Assembly (NCBI RefSeq): GCF_020360975.1
Contig: NW_025408671.1
Span: 3,162,001-3,226,000 of the forward strand
Direction: 5' to 3'
DNA length: 64,000 bases
Origin: Hirsutella rhossiliensis
Lineage: Eukaryota > Ascomycota > Sordariomycetes > Hypocreales > Ophiocordycipitaceae
Below the pieces are notes generated by a model. That model was not told the DNA's origin. It worked only from the letters and a program-made list of their open reading frames with translations, and made no database searches. This document shows positions 1 to 10,247 of the stretch, piece after piece (positions within the stretch are counted from its first letter, which is position 1; the number at the start of each line of letters is the position of its first letter). The position numbers and the translations under genes were made by a program.

Positions 1-673
1 GCGTTTGGCGTGGGCGTCATGGGAAAGAAGCCATTGGGCGCTCCTCGTCGGGCGATCTTGGCCACGGGGACAAAGATGCCGGCGCCAGGGGTAGTTGTCG
101 CAAAGTACGAGACTCTTCAAAAGGAGCATCGCCGGGTTAGCTTGACCAAACCAAGTTATGTGCATGGCGCGAGAAGGGAGTCGTGGCAGGAGTGCTTCCA
201 TACCCATCAACGTCGCCGCTGTTCTTGCCCTTGGCGGCAAAGTCCGAGTGCAGCTCGACTCCGGCGAACGTGCCCTTCTTGCCCTCGACGGAGCCGACGA
301 AGCGGACGGTGCCGTGCATGCCGCCGGGAACATCGACAGGCTCTCCGACGGCGACATCGTCGGCAGCAGGCCTGGCGGGCGTGGCGGGCGCCATGGCGTA
401 GGAGGAGTCGCTCAGAACCGAGTCGAGGGCGTAGCTCTCGCTGACATCGGGGATGCTGGCAAGGGAGCTGGGGGTCAGGGCGACGAGCGACGTCTTGCGA
501 GCCACGCCCGGGGGCACGAGCCTCGATTGAGCGGCGTAAAGAGAGCTCAAGTCGGGGGTCGAGGCCGTAGACGCGGGTTTGCGCAGGGAGCGGGAGAGCG
601 CGGCGCGGCTGCTGTGAAAAGTTGCGGGTGTGGCGGCCGTGGTGGTAGCGGTCGCGGTGGCGGTGGGAGCCAT
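1..673 (-). CDS. CAP-Gly domain protein, 5' part (runs off left edge)
   Basis: CAP-Gly domains bind EEY-type C-termini of tubulin and end-binding proteins, so a microtubule plus-end or dynein/dynactin role is likely. Exon 1 is 673-204 and exon 2 is 114-1, with an 89-bp intron (donor GTATGG, branch GCTAAC). Joining them restores the domain core: GKNSG, then VDGVSYF and GIFVPVAKI. The N-terminal 110 or so residues are low-complexity, rich in Ala, Thr and Ser, with no clear domain. ATG at 673 is chosen because two apparent 5'-UTR introns lie upstream (697-768 and 922-1021). Only 194 codons are in the window, so I cannot tell a CLIP-170/Bik1 type from p150-Glued or another CAP-Gly family. The domain call is firm; the subfamily is not. 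Confidence 0.85.
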
Positions 674-1022
674 GGCGATGGGCTTGTGTGTGGCTACTGA
701 GCAGAGCTGGTCAGGGCCAAGCCAGGTTGGGTGGTAATAACAAGCAACGGAAAAAAGGTCATGCATACCTTGCCGAGGCAGGGCCTCCTCCCAAGGAACG
801 GCGCGGGTCCACGCGTTGCTCAGATGCTTGTCCCCACGCGCGCAAGAAGATGAGATGAGCACGAAGAGCAAGCGTTGCGAGTGTTTCTTGAGCTCCTTCT
901 CGCCTTCTTGACGGCCGAAAACTGTCAAGGGAAAAAAAAGTCAATGGTACGGAGGGAAGGAGATGTGGCTCAACGAGCAAGCGCCGCTCTGTTTAGCGCA
1001 GCAAGTACTCTACATACATACC
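674..1022 (-). other. 5' leader of the CAP-Gly gene with two probable introns
   Basis: On the minus strand two intron-like segments precede the ATG. The first, 1021-922, has donor GTATGT, branch-like ATTGAC and acceptor TTGACAG. The second, 768-697, has donor GTATGC, branch-like CTGACC and acceptor GCTCAG. An open frame reads through the second one but starts without a good ATG. Inferred from consensus only. Confidence 0.45.
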
Positions 1023-3101
1023 TCTGGTAGTGCCCGGTCGCAGTGTCACCTAGCAGCGTCTCTGCGGAGCTCGTCGGCGGTTCGGTAGAGGGGCAATCAA
1101 CAAGTACAAGCAGCTCGTCTAAGACGGCAAGGGCGGCGCTGGGAGTTAATTGGCGTGATAGGTTGGTAGGTAGAGTAAAGGGTAAGGTGACGCGAGGTAC
1201 AAAGTAAAGTGGGCGGGTAAGAAAAGGTACGGTACCTCCTTGGTCGGTGCAGAGACAAGCAGGCGCGACGGAGCGGGCAGTCGACAAATCTTTGTTGTTG
1301 GCAGGAAGCAAGCGACGAAAAAGTATGCGAGGGAAGGGGGGAAAGGAGAAAGGGAAAGAATGAACGAAACGAAACAAATCCGCCGGTCGAATTTGTTGAC
1401 GGACAGGCCCGGGCTTGAGTTGAGGGGAGGAGGGAGAGGGGAGAGGGAAAAGGAAAGCTGGAATGGGCTCTGTTGACAGTAGCATCTCTCCGGTTGCCCC
1501 GTCGGCCTGCAGGCAGCTGCCCGTCACCGCCTCCGTCGTCTGCGCCTCCCCGTCTCACCACCTGCAGGTGCATTCACCACGGGGTCGCATGCCTTGGTAA
1601 ACAACCTGCGTTGCACCCATCGGTTTTTGGAAAGGTACAAAGACAGCTGAGAAGCCAGAAGGCTTCGGCAGATCCAGACAAAGCGCCGACCCGCGGGGGA
1701 TGACGAACACCCCTACTATGCCCAGCTTGGCTAGCGACGCATTTGCTGGGACCGTCAACTAGCAGGGAAGCCATGGAGATCGGAATGGACGGGCACCACT
1801 CTCCCTACCTTGCTCTCCCGCGGCCTCCCACCCTGTTTGTTGTTGACTTGCATTACTATGCCAGCTTTCCACGGCCGCCTGCTGTCCGGCTGACCTCGAC
1901 GCTTACCTACCTGCCTGCCTGCTCAGCTGCCTTGATCTAAACATCATCGGTATCAACCTCGGCTGCTTGGCACCTCTCTCTCTCTCAACACCTCAGTTCG
2001 CTAGTCATGTATGTACAGCACAGCGTTTTCAGCATACCGTACAGGCACAGTGTAGTAGTCGAGAGCCTGCATCAGTGTTTCGCCGTGCCTCCAGTCATTG
2101 GATCGAGCGAATCCGCCCGGCTGCTCATGGCGCACGAGGCTGCTGCACCACGGCCCATCCGCCTCCAATGGCATCCCGATTTTTCACTCGTCTCCCTTTC
2201 TTCAGCTGCCTTCCAAGCTCGCTAGAGTCTCCTTGCCTGCTCCCGTCGCAGCTGGCAACAACTAGTCTGTAGGCGTCGCTCTAATGTACGCCCAGCGTCG
2301 TATGCAATCAGCCAACGAGATGAACCAAAGCGCCTCTGTCACGGGATATTCCATCATACGGGCTGCTCCGCACTTGTACCTCGTGAGTGGATGTTTCCAG
2401 ATCGTATGTACATACGGGGGATAACGAGGCAAGACATGGCAACCAAACAGCCCTCGTTCCGTGGCCGTGAGAGTTGAGATTCCGCGCGGCATCCCCCAAA
2501 GAGTGAAGAGGCCTTGGTATTGTTGAGAATGCTGCATCCTTGACGCTACCAACCACGTGGGACATTAATCAGAATGTTCCTCCACCCCGACCCGTAGTGT
2601 TTTTTACGGTTATTCATCTACTCGGGAGGTCGAAGGGGTCTCCGAGACAAAGGGACCAAGCTAGCCTGGCGTTTCTGTCTCTGCCTGACAAGGGAGCGGC
2701 CAGCGGCTTGGGAAAGATTGGCAGTAGTCAACTTGAGACTTAGTGGCCTGCATCGCATGCACCCCGAGTAAAGGTGCCAGGCCGGCTGCGGAACAGTCTC
2801 TCTGGTCCTGCCATCAGGGTCGGCCATGGCACGAACGCTCGATTCGCTAGGGCGTTCGCAGCGTGCAGACCACGAGCCTGGCCCCTTGCACATGCAAGAA
2901 GGGGTTTACGGCGACCCGACTAGGCGCGCGTCCTGTATCATGGGTCTGCATGCCCACATCAAAACTCAGCCTTTAGGTTTTCACGTGCTGTCGAGTCGGA
3001 AAGATAGCCGTGGCCTGCGGGGAGAAGGGGAGTTGGGGGGCCGGCTCCTCTCGACGGCAGGGCGATGTGGCTCACCCTGGTGGCGCCAGTGCACCTGTTC
3101 G
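1023..3101. other. intergenic, nothing recognised
   Basis: Only short overlapping open frames with no recognisable domain. The part nearest 1023 may be further leader or promoter of the CAP-Gly gene. No tRNA, repeat or transposon signature seen. Confidence 0.5.
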
Positions 3102-4152
3102 CTAAGCCGGCGATCCATGGTCCCGTTCAATAATGTCTTCTCGACCGAGCGGTCTCGTCCCGTCGTTTAGGACCATGGCCTCCCGATGCTGGCGTCGAAG
3201 TCGTCGCTCTTCAGCAGAGTGTTCCCTTGTTCGACGAGCCATTGGATCCGTCGGTTGTTCCCCGACAATCTCCTCTTCTATTTCCATGATGAGTTCGGGG
3301 AGCTCTCCCGAGCGTCGCCGAGAGCTTTCCTTGTCTATCAAGCCGGCCTTTTCGAGCGCGCGAAGACCGCGCTTTGAGTGCTTGATGCCAGTCACGATTT
3401 CGGCGAGGCGGTTATTCTTCAGATCCATGTATTCTTTGAATCTGCAGCGACGTTGTTGCGGATCGCTGCCCCAGTTTTGCTTGGCGAGCCACTTTTCGAC
3501 AAACTTGGCCTTGATGATTAGGCTGGCACCGTACTTGTTGACGAGTTCGAAGACAAACATGAGGCAGAATCTCTCGGCCATGTCGCGCAGGTAGTATTCG
3601 TCCCAGTGGCTGTTGCTGAGGTCGGGGCGCTCAACATCGTGGAGGCTCAGCTCGAGCGATCTCACGAGGGCCGAGTAGGCCATCTCGTTGTTCAGCCTGG
3701 ACAAGCCGTCGAGGCCTGCCACGGTTAGCCCGAAAGCTGCGACACAGGGCGAGGCTGTTGTTCTTACCCATGGTCTGCCCTGTCAGCAGAGCGAGTGCTC
3801 GGAGGCATTGCATACGCTCGTCGTAGTCGGGTCGGGTGATGCCGTAGAGCAGGTGCGTCGTCGTCTCGGAGTCGTTGATTGCCCTGTCGCAGAGAATCTT
3901 GGTGGCGACTTCTCTAATGGAGTAGCTTGGATGGTTCAAGAGCTTCTCGATCGTCTCCAGCTGCAGGGCATCCTCTGTGTCCTGGGTGATGTACTGCGTC
4001 TTGGGTTCTGCGGGCGGCACCACGTTGAGGTCGCGGATGACGGTGAGGCCGGCGAAGATGCTTCGGACCAGCCCATAGGTGGCGAGGCCGATGGTCAGGA
4101 GGACGACGCGCTCATCGCGAGCTATCGCCGCGAGGCCGGGTGCCCATGCCAT
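3102..4152 (-). CDS. conserved fungal protein with N-terminal membrane segment and ARM-like helices (332 aa)
   Basis: Exons 4152-3768 and 3715-3102; the 52-bp intron has donor GTAAGA, branch GCTAAC and acceptor GGCAG, and the join keeps frame (333 codons with stop). The start at MAWAPGLAA is preferred over an ATG about 200 bp upstream because a hydrophobic stretch follows directly (about residues 14-30), which could be a membrane anchor or signal-anchor. The rest is helical with repeated Leu-rich segments (LETIEKLLNHPSYSIREVA; CLRALALLTG), which reads like an armadillo/HEAT-type fold. The C-terminal 60 residues are charged (runs of Glu and Arg). It resembles proteins conserved across Sordariomycetes with no assigned role that I know of. 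No function is proposed. Confidence 0.75.
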
Positions 4153-5881
4153 GGCTTGCGCTGGCGATTTCTGACGATGCTGGTCGTCGAAGCTTGGCCT
4201 CTGCTGGCATGGGTATTCTTGGAGGTGGCCCGTGCCCGCCAAGTACAGGCGTTGGCTGCCGAAGGTCGCTGCCGGGCATCTCGTCGCCGAAATCTCGGCA
4301 ACAAGTACACTTTCGGTGATGACAGGTACTTGCACACCGACGCTCTCCAGCAGCATTAGGTAATCGGTGCAGATTTTCTTCCGAGCGGCAACTTGTCTCT
4401 ACTACGTACAGCAAAGTTTGGAACTCGCGCCTTTCCAACTGAAATGGTTCGCACGTCCCAGCACAACTCAAGCTCTGCCTAGGTAGTTTATGAGTCCCAG
4501 TACGGCTAAGGCGTATTGTTCCTTGGATACGGTTCTCGGCTGGTGATATCGGCGCAGATGTGCTCGCTATCATGGACACCGCCATGGAAGCCATCTATGC
4601 GACAGACTACCAGCCCAACACGCAAGGTAAATGTGAACCATGCACCGTACGCCAGCCCTTTGGGAAAGGCCGGTATATGCGCGATAGCCCAGTGCTGTTC
4701 GACCACTGGGCGTCATTGGTGATTGACATGGCTAGACAAACACATGGCTGAGCTATTGATAACATGTCTGGCCAGGAGCAAGAATGGAGCACGGCGAGGT
4801 TGCCGCCGACGGGTTGCCCCAAATTCGAGGTCGAGATTCAGTTGCTGTTTTCACGTACGTACACGGCCGGAACATGTTACCACCGATTCACTTGCCGATC
4901 GTATAATATAATGAAGGTCTCGAGTATTTCCAAGCCCTTGATTCTGGCCTCGGTGTCATCACTGTCGTCATCCGTCTTGCCGTCCGTGACCAAGCGTTTA
5001 TCACTCCAAGCTTTTGACAAGTGCCTCCAGCCTGGACAATTAATCCGTCACAGCACCTATAGACAGTGAGAGTTCGTGACATGCCACTTCCCATAATTCA
5101 TTTTGCCCCAGTGCTCAATTACATTACATTCAGCCATGCGATCCTTTCGTCGGCCTCCTTGAACGGCCAGAGCTTCGACGGATGGAAGATGCGTCGTGTT
5201 TGGGGCCATGGAGAAATAGATGAGCATATATTCAAGCAGTAGAAGCGCGTATGATTGTCTGTCAATGGCGCGCTGCGATGATTGACACTCGGCCATGGTC
5301 AAGGAAGGAAAAGCGAGTGATGCAGCAGAGACCGAGGTCGATAGATTGATGTCAACCTTTCCCCGAGGGGTGGCTTCGCTCTTGGGTGTTCAGGGTCATC
5401 AGGGATTCATCAGTCTGTTGTTTGGGGGGAGAATCCAATCGTTTCTTCTGCTGGTGAGAGACGATTGCATCTCGGGCATTTGGCCGATGACGTGGACGGC
5501 TAGGCTAGGGGCGGACCGTTAAATAACCGCTCCCTGGGGGGCCACACTCCAAGCCCTGCAGACGAATCCTGGCTGGTGTTGCAGGCCGGGTTCCTTTATG
5601 GGCCAGCCACACGTCACTGGGGATTGTTGGAACCACCGTTGCACTCTGCAAAAACGAGATGCGTACGCGCACCTAATCACAGGCACAACTGAACAAGGTA
5701 TTCTTGTTCACACTTGCGCCGTTTCTAACGGGGAGAGTCTCCTGCTATTTAAGCCACCGTATGCCGCCTCCGCCAGCCAAAGCTGAATACCTGGCAACAT
5801 CACCCAGCAGCCATATCTCTCTCCGCGCCTCCCCAGAACAGCTTACCAGGTCTGCGACTCCGCCGCGTCGTAAACCCTTAT
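4153..5881. other. intergenic, nothing recognised
   Basis: 1.7 kb with only short, mutually overlapping open frames. The only signal I would keep is the TATA-like sequence near the right end. Confidence 0.5.
5746..5753 (+). promoter_or_regulatory. TATA-like box upstream of the pseudokinase-like gene
   Basis: TATTTAAG lies 136 bp before the first ATG at 5882, a plausible core promoter position. Consensus match only. Confidence 0.35.
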
Positions 5882-6733
5882 ATGCTAACGTTCCATAAGT
5901 TAGACGGCGGCATAATGGCAGCCCTGCTTAACAACGTCAAGGCCAGCTCCGAAGAGTCGAGTGGACGGAGCAGGGGTACCTGGGCGCGCAACGGCGGCCA
6001 AGCCACAGGCATCCTCGAATGGACAACAGCGACGCCAGAAGCACTTAGGCCTTACCTTGCAGTTATCGCAGAACGAATCCCCGTAGACAAGAAACGATCG
6101 GAAGAGGCTTGCACGTTGAAGATTGATGGCCTCTTTGTTCAAGGACGTCGGACTGCCATAGTCTACCGCTGCTCTCAGCAGCCCGCAACGCTCCGCGAGG
6201 TACTCCTGAATATCGGAAAACCTTCCGGTGATGACAGGCGTATCCTCGCCGGTATCATCGCGACACAGGTCCGGTCGCTTCACGTCCACTTTCAGCTTCA
6301 ACATATGGCTATGCGGACCGAGAGTTTCGTTTTCTTCGGCCATGCCAAAAGGCCTGATCTCACCAAGCCTTATATTCTCGATTGGTCACGTCGATCATCC
6401 CCCGACATGTACCAGCATCCTCAGTACCGAGTCGATAAGCCTCTCTGGTTCTACCAAATCTGGTCTCTACTGATGGTACTTTCCGAGATTGCCGAGTGGC
6501 GGCCGCTGGACGGAGAATTTCGCGACAAGGGACAGCTGCTGAGACGACAACAGGCGAGGAGGCGGCTGGTGACAAGTCCGGATTGGAAGGGCGCCGCGAC
6601 GGCTGAACTATTCAAGTACGGCTTCGACTTCCTCGACAGGGATCGCTCAACACTTGAGAAATGCAACCACTGGGACGTCAAGCGCTTCTATGATGGATTT
6701 TGCGAGCTTCTGGCACGGCCTTTGAAGAGGTAG
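5882..6733 (+). CDS. protein kinase-like (C-lobe only) fungal accessory protein, 283 aa
   Basis: Single exon. The second half has the order of a degenerate kinase C-lobe: an HVHFQLQH stretch where a catalytic loop would sit, a FVFFG strand, KPYILDW in the DFG position, a YQHPQY substrate-loop-like segment, then VDKPLWFYQIWSLLMVLSEI resembling the DVWSLG...LLEI helix, followed by EWRPL. No HRD, DFG or glycine loop is visible, so it is probably catalytically dead. Such lobes are common at the C-terminus of fungal HeLo/prion-inhibition-and-propagation proteins and of DUF7580-like proteins; the N-terminal HeLo bundle is absent here. A second ATG at 5915 (MAALLNN) is an alternative start. It stands alone beside a transposon island, in keeping with the patchy heterokaryon-incompatibility/innate-immunity repertoire. 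The kinase-like fold is inferred from motif order. Confidence 0.65.
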   Translation: MLTFHKLDGGIMAALLNNVKASSEESSGRSRGTWARNGGQATGILEWTTATPEALRPYLAVIAERIPVDKKRSEEACTLKIDGLFVQGRRTAIVYRCSQQPATLREVLLNIGKPSGDDRRILAGIIATQVRSLHVHFQLQHMAMRTESFVFFGHAKRPDLTKPYILDWSRRSSPDMYQHPQYRVDKPLWFYQIWSLLMVLSEIAEWRPLDGEFRDKGQLLRRQQARRRLVTSPDWKGAATAELFKYGFDFLDRDRSTLEKCNHWDVKRFYDGFCELLARPLKR

Positions 6734-7998
6734 AGACAGGGCCACGGAAGGGCACGGTGCTGGGGCTTTGTCACGGAACAAACAAACAGCAATCTACTGA
6801 CGCTTTTATTGATTTATGTATGTGTTATTTTCCGTCCAGTCCCTGTGAAGGTGGCAAAGACGCGCTGAGCTTGAAAGGTGCTGCTGTAAAGTTCTTTCCT
6901 TGATCCCTTGCAGGCCAACTTCCATTGTATCTCCCCCAATCTTGGATCCAGGCGCGTTGGCGCCAATAGATAGACGCAAGAGCACACACCAGTAACCAAG
7001 TGATAGTAACAACGAAGCGGCGGCAGGGAAACCCCCTTGGGAAGAATCAGAGGCTGTCTCGCAGATTGCCCTCGAGACCAGCCACCCTTGTTTAGAACGG
7101 CAGAATTTCCAATAATCATAACTTCTTGGTTCCGAAGGGAGGCTATGAGGTCCGAGTGGATGTGTCGTCGAGACATGCGGGCGCTAGGGGACGGCGAGGG
7201 CGCCTTGGCGGATCGGGAGTCCCCGTCAAACCCGACGGGGACAACAGCGTACCTTAGGGTTAGGGGACTACGGTATTAAGGCTGACTCTCAAGAGATCAC
7301 GAGCTATTTCCGGTCACGGGCCCACCAGCAACGGAGAGGCTTGGCCGTTGCTGCAACCGTCCGGCTTCCCCTCCAAAGTTGATCTCCTGTTTAGGAAATA
7401 TAGGCGTATTACTATTTGCCCATGCCCCAATGTCTATTCGACCAACGGCACGGTAGGCAGAGGCAGCAGTCCGGTAAGCAGTCAAGCGGGCGGGCGGTCG
7501 AGCAGGCGGTCGAGCAGTTAATCGATCAACTGCGGTGCACAAGGTAGCGCCGGGAAATGTAGAGCGATGTACTCCGTATATGCGGCTCTTGGATAAATAG
7601 AGAATTGGTCTTAAGCAATAGTTAATAAGTGATTATAGATATTGCTAATTAGCTTTTCCTCTTTTCCCGCCCCACAGCTGTCGAGTGGGCGCGAAGTGCC
7701 CAAACCAGTCATATGTAAAGAGGCCGCCAAATCTCGCTACGGATGGTGCTTGGATTATACACATGCGGCAAAGAAGTGCCGGACTGCAAAACGGCCTCTC
7801 CCCTGGGCTGCAGTGGAAGGACGGCATTTCCCATAATTTCGACAGGGGTTTTTAATAACGATATGGAGGCAACTGGTTTTGCAACAAACGAAAAGGTTCG
7901 GGCCATATATGGGCACAAGCTGAGAAAGATATGGAGAGCAGAACCACTTATCCGGATCAATGAGACATTGTGACCTTAACTGAGAGCAAGCACGTATA
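6734..7998. other. intergenic, AT-richer near 7570-7650, nothing recognised
   Basis: Short frames only. A small inverted repeat CCCCGTC...GACGGGG sits around 7217-7240, and 7560-7650 is clearly AT-rich against the roughly 55-60% GC surroundings. No gene can be supported. Confidence 0.45.
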
Positions 7999-8070
7999 AT
8001 GAAAGTGACGTGGGCGCCTCCCGCGCCACTTCATGCTCAAGACATTGTTCGTGTTATTCAGATTGCAAGC

Positions 8071-8075
8071 GGGCC
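8071..8075. repeat. target-site duplication, left copy (GGGCC)
   Basis: GGGCC directly before the TGTAAG start of the left LTR; the same five bases follow the right LTR at 13868-13872. A 5-bp duplication is usual for Ty3/gypsy integration. Confidence 0.9.
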
Positions 8076-8252
8076 TGTAAGGGGCTACGCCCCGATGTGT
8101 AGATCTGGCATGGCCAGACTAGTCACGTGCGAGCGCCACGGACACGACTCCTAAAGGGAGCGATGTAGACACGTCTCCCCTTTACACTCTTTGTAGCTCA
8201 ATTTACATCAATTACGCCCAGCACCTGTGCCAACAGTGCTGACCCCGTAACA
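8076..8252 (+). repeat. 5' LTR
   Basis: Begins TGTAAGGGGC and ends CCCCGTAACA; matches 13692-13867 apart from one base change and one extra G near the start. It holds a 10-base stretch (8193-8202) complementary to the sequence just after the LTR. Confidence 0.95.
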
Positions 8253-8253
8253 T

Positions 8254-8263
8254 ATTGAGCTAC
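8254..8263 (+). other. putative self-primed primer-binding site
   Basis: ATTGAGCTAC starts two bases after the LTR and is the exact reverse complement of GTAGCTCAAT at 8193-8202 in the LTR. No TGG-starting sequence matching a tRNA 3' end is seen at this place. In Tf1/sushi-type elements the 5' end of the RNA folds back onto the PBS and primes minus-strand synthesis; the arrangement here fits that if transcription starts near 8191. Inference from complementarity. Confidence 0.6.
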
Positions 8264-8279
8264 CAGTTAACAAAAGACA

Positions 8280-8387
8280 GGACAGACAGAAGGACAGACA
8301 GCAGGACAGACAGCAGGACAGACAGCAGGACAGACAGCAGGACAGACAGCAGGACAGTCAGCAGGACAGACAGCAAGACAGGCGATA
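8280..8387 (+). repeat. 12-bp tandem repeat in the element leader
   Basis: About eight head-to-tail copies of GGACAGACAGCA (units at 8280, 8292, 8304, and so on), the first and sixth with one change. It lies between the PBS and gag. The open frame it creates (repeated Asp-Ser-Arg-Thr) lacks an ATG. Confidence 0.9.
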
Positions 8388-8438
8388 GGCTAAACGACGA
8401 GACGGACGATCGATCGGACGACGAGACGGACGAACAAG

Positions 8439-9640
8439 ATGGAGGACAATAGTAGTTATGCAGGGCACCGCGACCGGCGGCGCAACGAGCCGATGGAGGA
8501 AGGAGCAAGAGCTCTTGCAGATCTTATCTGGGATCGCGGGAGACGAAGAACTGCGGAAGATGTTCACCGGGCTAGGCCTAGCAGCGCCACCGTTGACACC
8601 CAGCCCGGGGTGCTCAGTACCCCGGCGATCTTACCCGTCGAACCGAGGCCGGAAGCAGCCCAGAAATGGACCGTGGCAAGAAGCGCAAGCCGATGACTTG
8701 GCCGAAGTGGAACGGTCAACCCGAGTCCTTCCACTTCTACCTCGACCGTCTGGTATTTAAGTACAATACCGACGAAGAGGAGGGCCTAAACGGCAATAAC
8801 AACGTCGTGTGGTACGAGATCCTGCAGACCTTGCCGGATCAGATGATGAGGAGAGTCGAGGGTTTTTGGAGGCAAGAGAGCGCGAAGGGCAACCCAGACC
8901 CCCGGAAATTCTTCTCGCACCTAGCCCAGACGTTCGGCAGCGTGCAGCAGACAGAGAGGCGCAGGACAGGCTGCGCACCCTCATTCAACGAGACAGCCAA
9001 GAGTTTGGGAAGTTCCTCCTGAATTCGAGGAAACATTGACCAAAGCGGGCGGCGCGAGCTGGGATAATGCTTCCAAGCTCGCATGGCTACGGAACTCGAT
9101 CTCTCCTGCTCTCCGTGAGCAACTGTCCCGGTTATCATGCCGAAGGACTACAACGAGTACATCCAACGTCTACACCCGATTGCTTGGGCGTTCGAGCACA
9201 CCGCGAAGTTTAAGGCGTTGCAGAGGAAGCAGGGCTCCCGCGGGCAACGTGACCAAGGGCAGGCATCAGGCATCGGCAACATCCAGGTCGCCGGTAACGA
9301 CAACACCCCGGCACCGTCAGCAACGTTACCCGCCGAGCAGAACGCACGTGACGCACGCGACCATGACGGCGACGTAATAATGACGGTTACACGCACTCAG
9401 GGGCAGGGTCAGAGAGGACGGGCGAACGGCCAGGGGTCAAGTGGAACGAGCAAGACGGTTCGCTTCCAGCCTAGGTCAGGACGGAAGCAACGGGCGAGGT
9501 GGGTATCCGAGGACGAACGGAATAAACGCCGTGACGAGGTGCGTTTTCTCCGCTGCGGCGACAACACCCATTTCATTGCCGCTTGCCCCTACTCGCCAGG
9601 ACAGGACCCTAGCCGGTCGAGGGATGTAAAGTCCGCACCG
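8439..9640 (+). pseudogene. gag remnant
   Basis: Capsid-like segments lie in at least four successive frames: EQELLQILSGIAGDEELRKM (ATG 8458), KWNGQPESFHFYLDRLV to HLAQTFGS (about 8700-8940), DRLRTLIQRDSQEFGKFLL (about 8970), TLTKAGGASWDNASKLAWLR (about 9035-9120), then PKDYNEYIQRL onward (9137 on). A basic linker is followed by a zinc knuckle, RCGDNTHFIAACP (about 9540-9590), whose first Cys has become Phe. Each jump can be explained by a one-base gain or loss. Candidate starts are ATGs at 8439 and 8458. Confidence 0.8.
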
Positions 9641-9839
9641 CTAGGATCATGCCCTTGCTGGAAGATGATGGTAACGACTCTAGTGAGGAAGAGTCAGGAC
9701 TTAGCGAGACCCCATCCCTCTCGGGAAATGCGTAGCCTCGAAACAAAGACGGGTCTCGAGGCCAAAGAACGGAGCAGTGGCAAAGAGAAGTTCTCAGGAA
9801 AAATGGAAGTTGGTCCTACAATAATTCGAAGCATTATCA

Positions 9840-10236
9840 ATAGGACCAATCTCTTCTCCTCACTCGTAGACGAGGATGCCAGTGCTACGCCGCGGTTGAC
9901 GAAGAAGTCGTCGAAAAGTTGGAAGTTCCTATAGTGGAAATAGCACCGCGAGCTATTACAGGAGCATCAGGGGCAATGGAAGGAGCAACGATTAGGGGCC
10001 TCGTATGGCTATCAATGGAGGTCAACGGCCACATACAGACGATCTGTGCCTACGTGGTGCCCCGATTGGAATTCCCCCTAATCCTAGGAAAACCCTGGTT
10101 ATGCCACACAAAGTCGTACTCAGTGCCCCACGAGAAACGACTATGGCATGAACCTACACAAGACTGGGTAGATCACCTCGGGAAGGAGAATATTCTGCGA
10201 AAGCCAAGGAGTTCGAAGAAGCAAAGCACGTACTAG
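9840..10236 (+). pseudogene. aspartic protease remnant of the Ty3/gypsy element
   Basis: The second half is clear: a hydrophobic strand followed by FPLILGKPW, the usual LxLGxPW end of retroelement proteases. The active site is broken: LVD (catalytic Asp at 9869-9871) is followed, after loss of about one base, by GCQCYAAVDEEVVEKL in another frame, where D-T/S-G-C would be expected. Continues into the connection to RT. Confidence 0.75.
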
Positions 10237-10247
10237 CCAGTACCTTT

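Noticed and set aside
8193..8203. LTR stretch resembling a tRNA D-arm or A-box
   Set aside because: Too short, with no B-box or cloverleaf around it; complementarity to the PBS explains it better.
8255..8452. 65-codon frame with repeated Asp-Ser-Arg-Thr units
   Set aside because: No ATG (first codon is TTG); it is a by-product of the 12-bp tandem repeat in the element leader.
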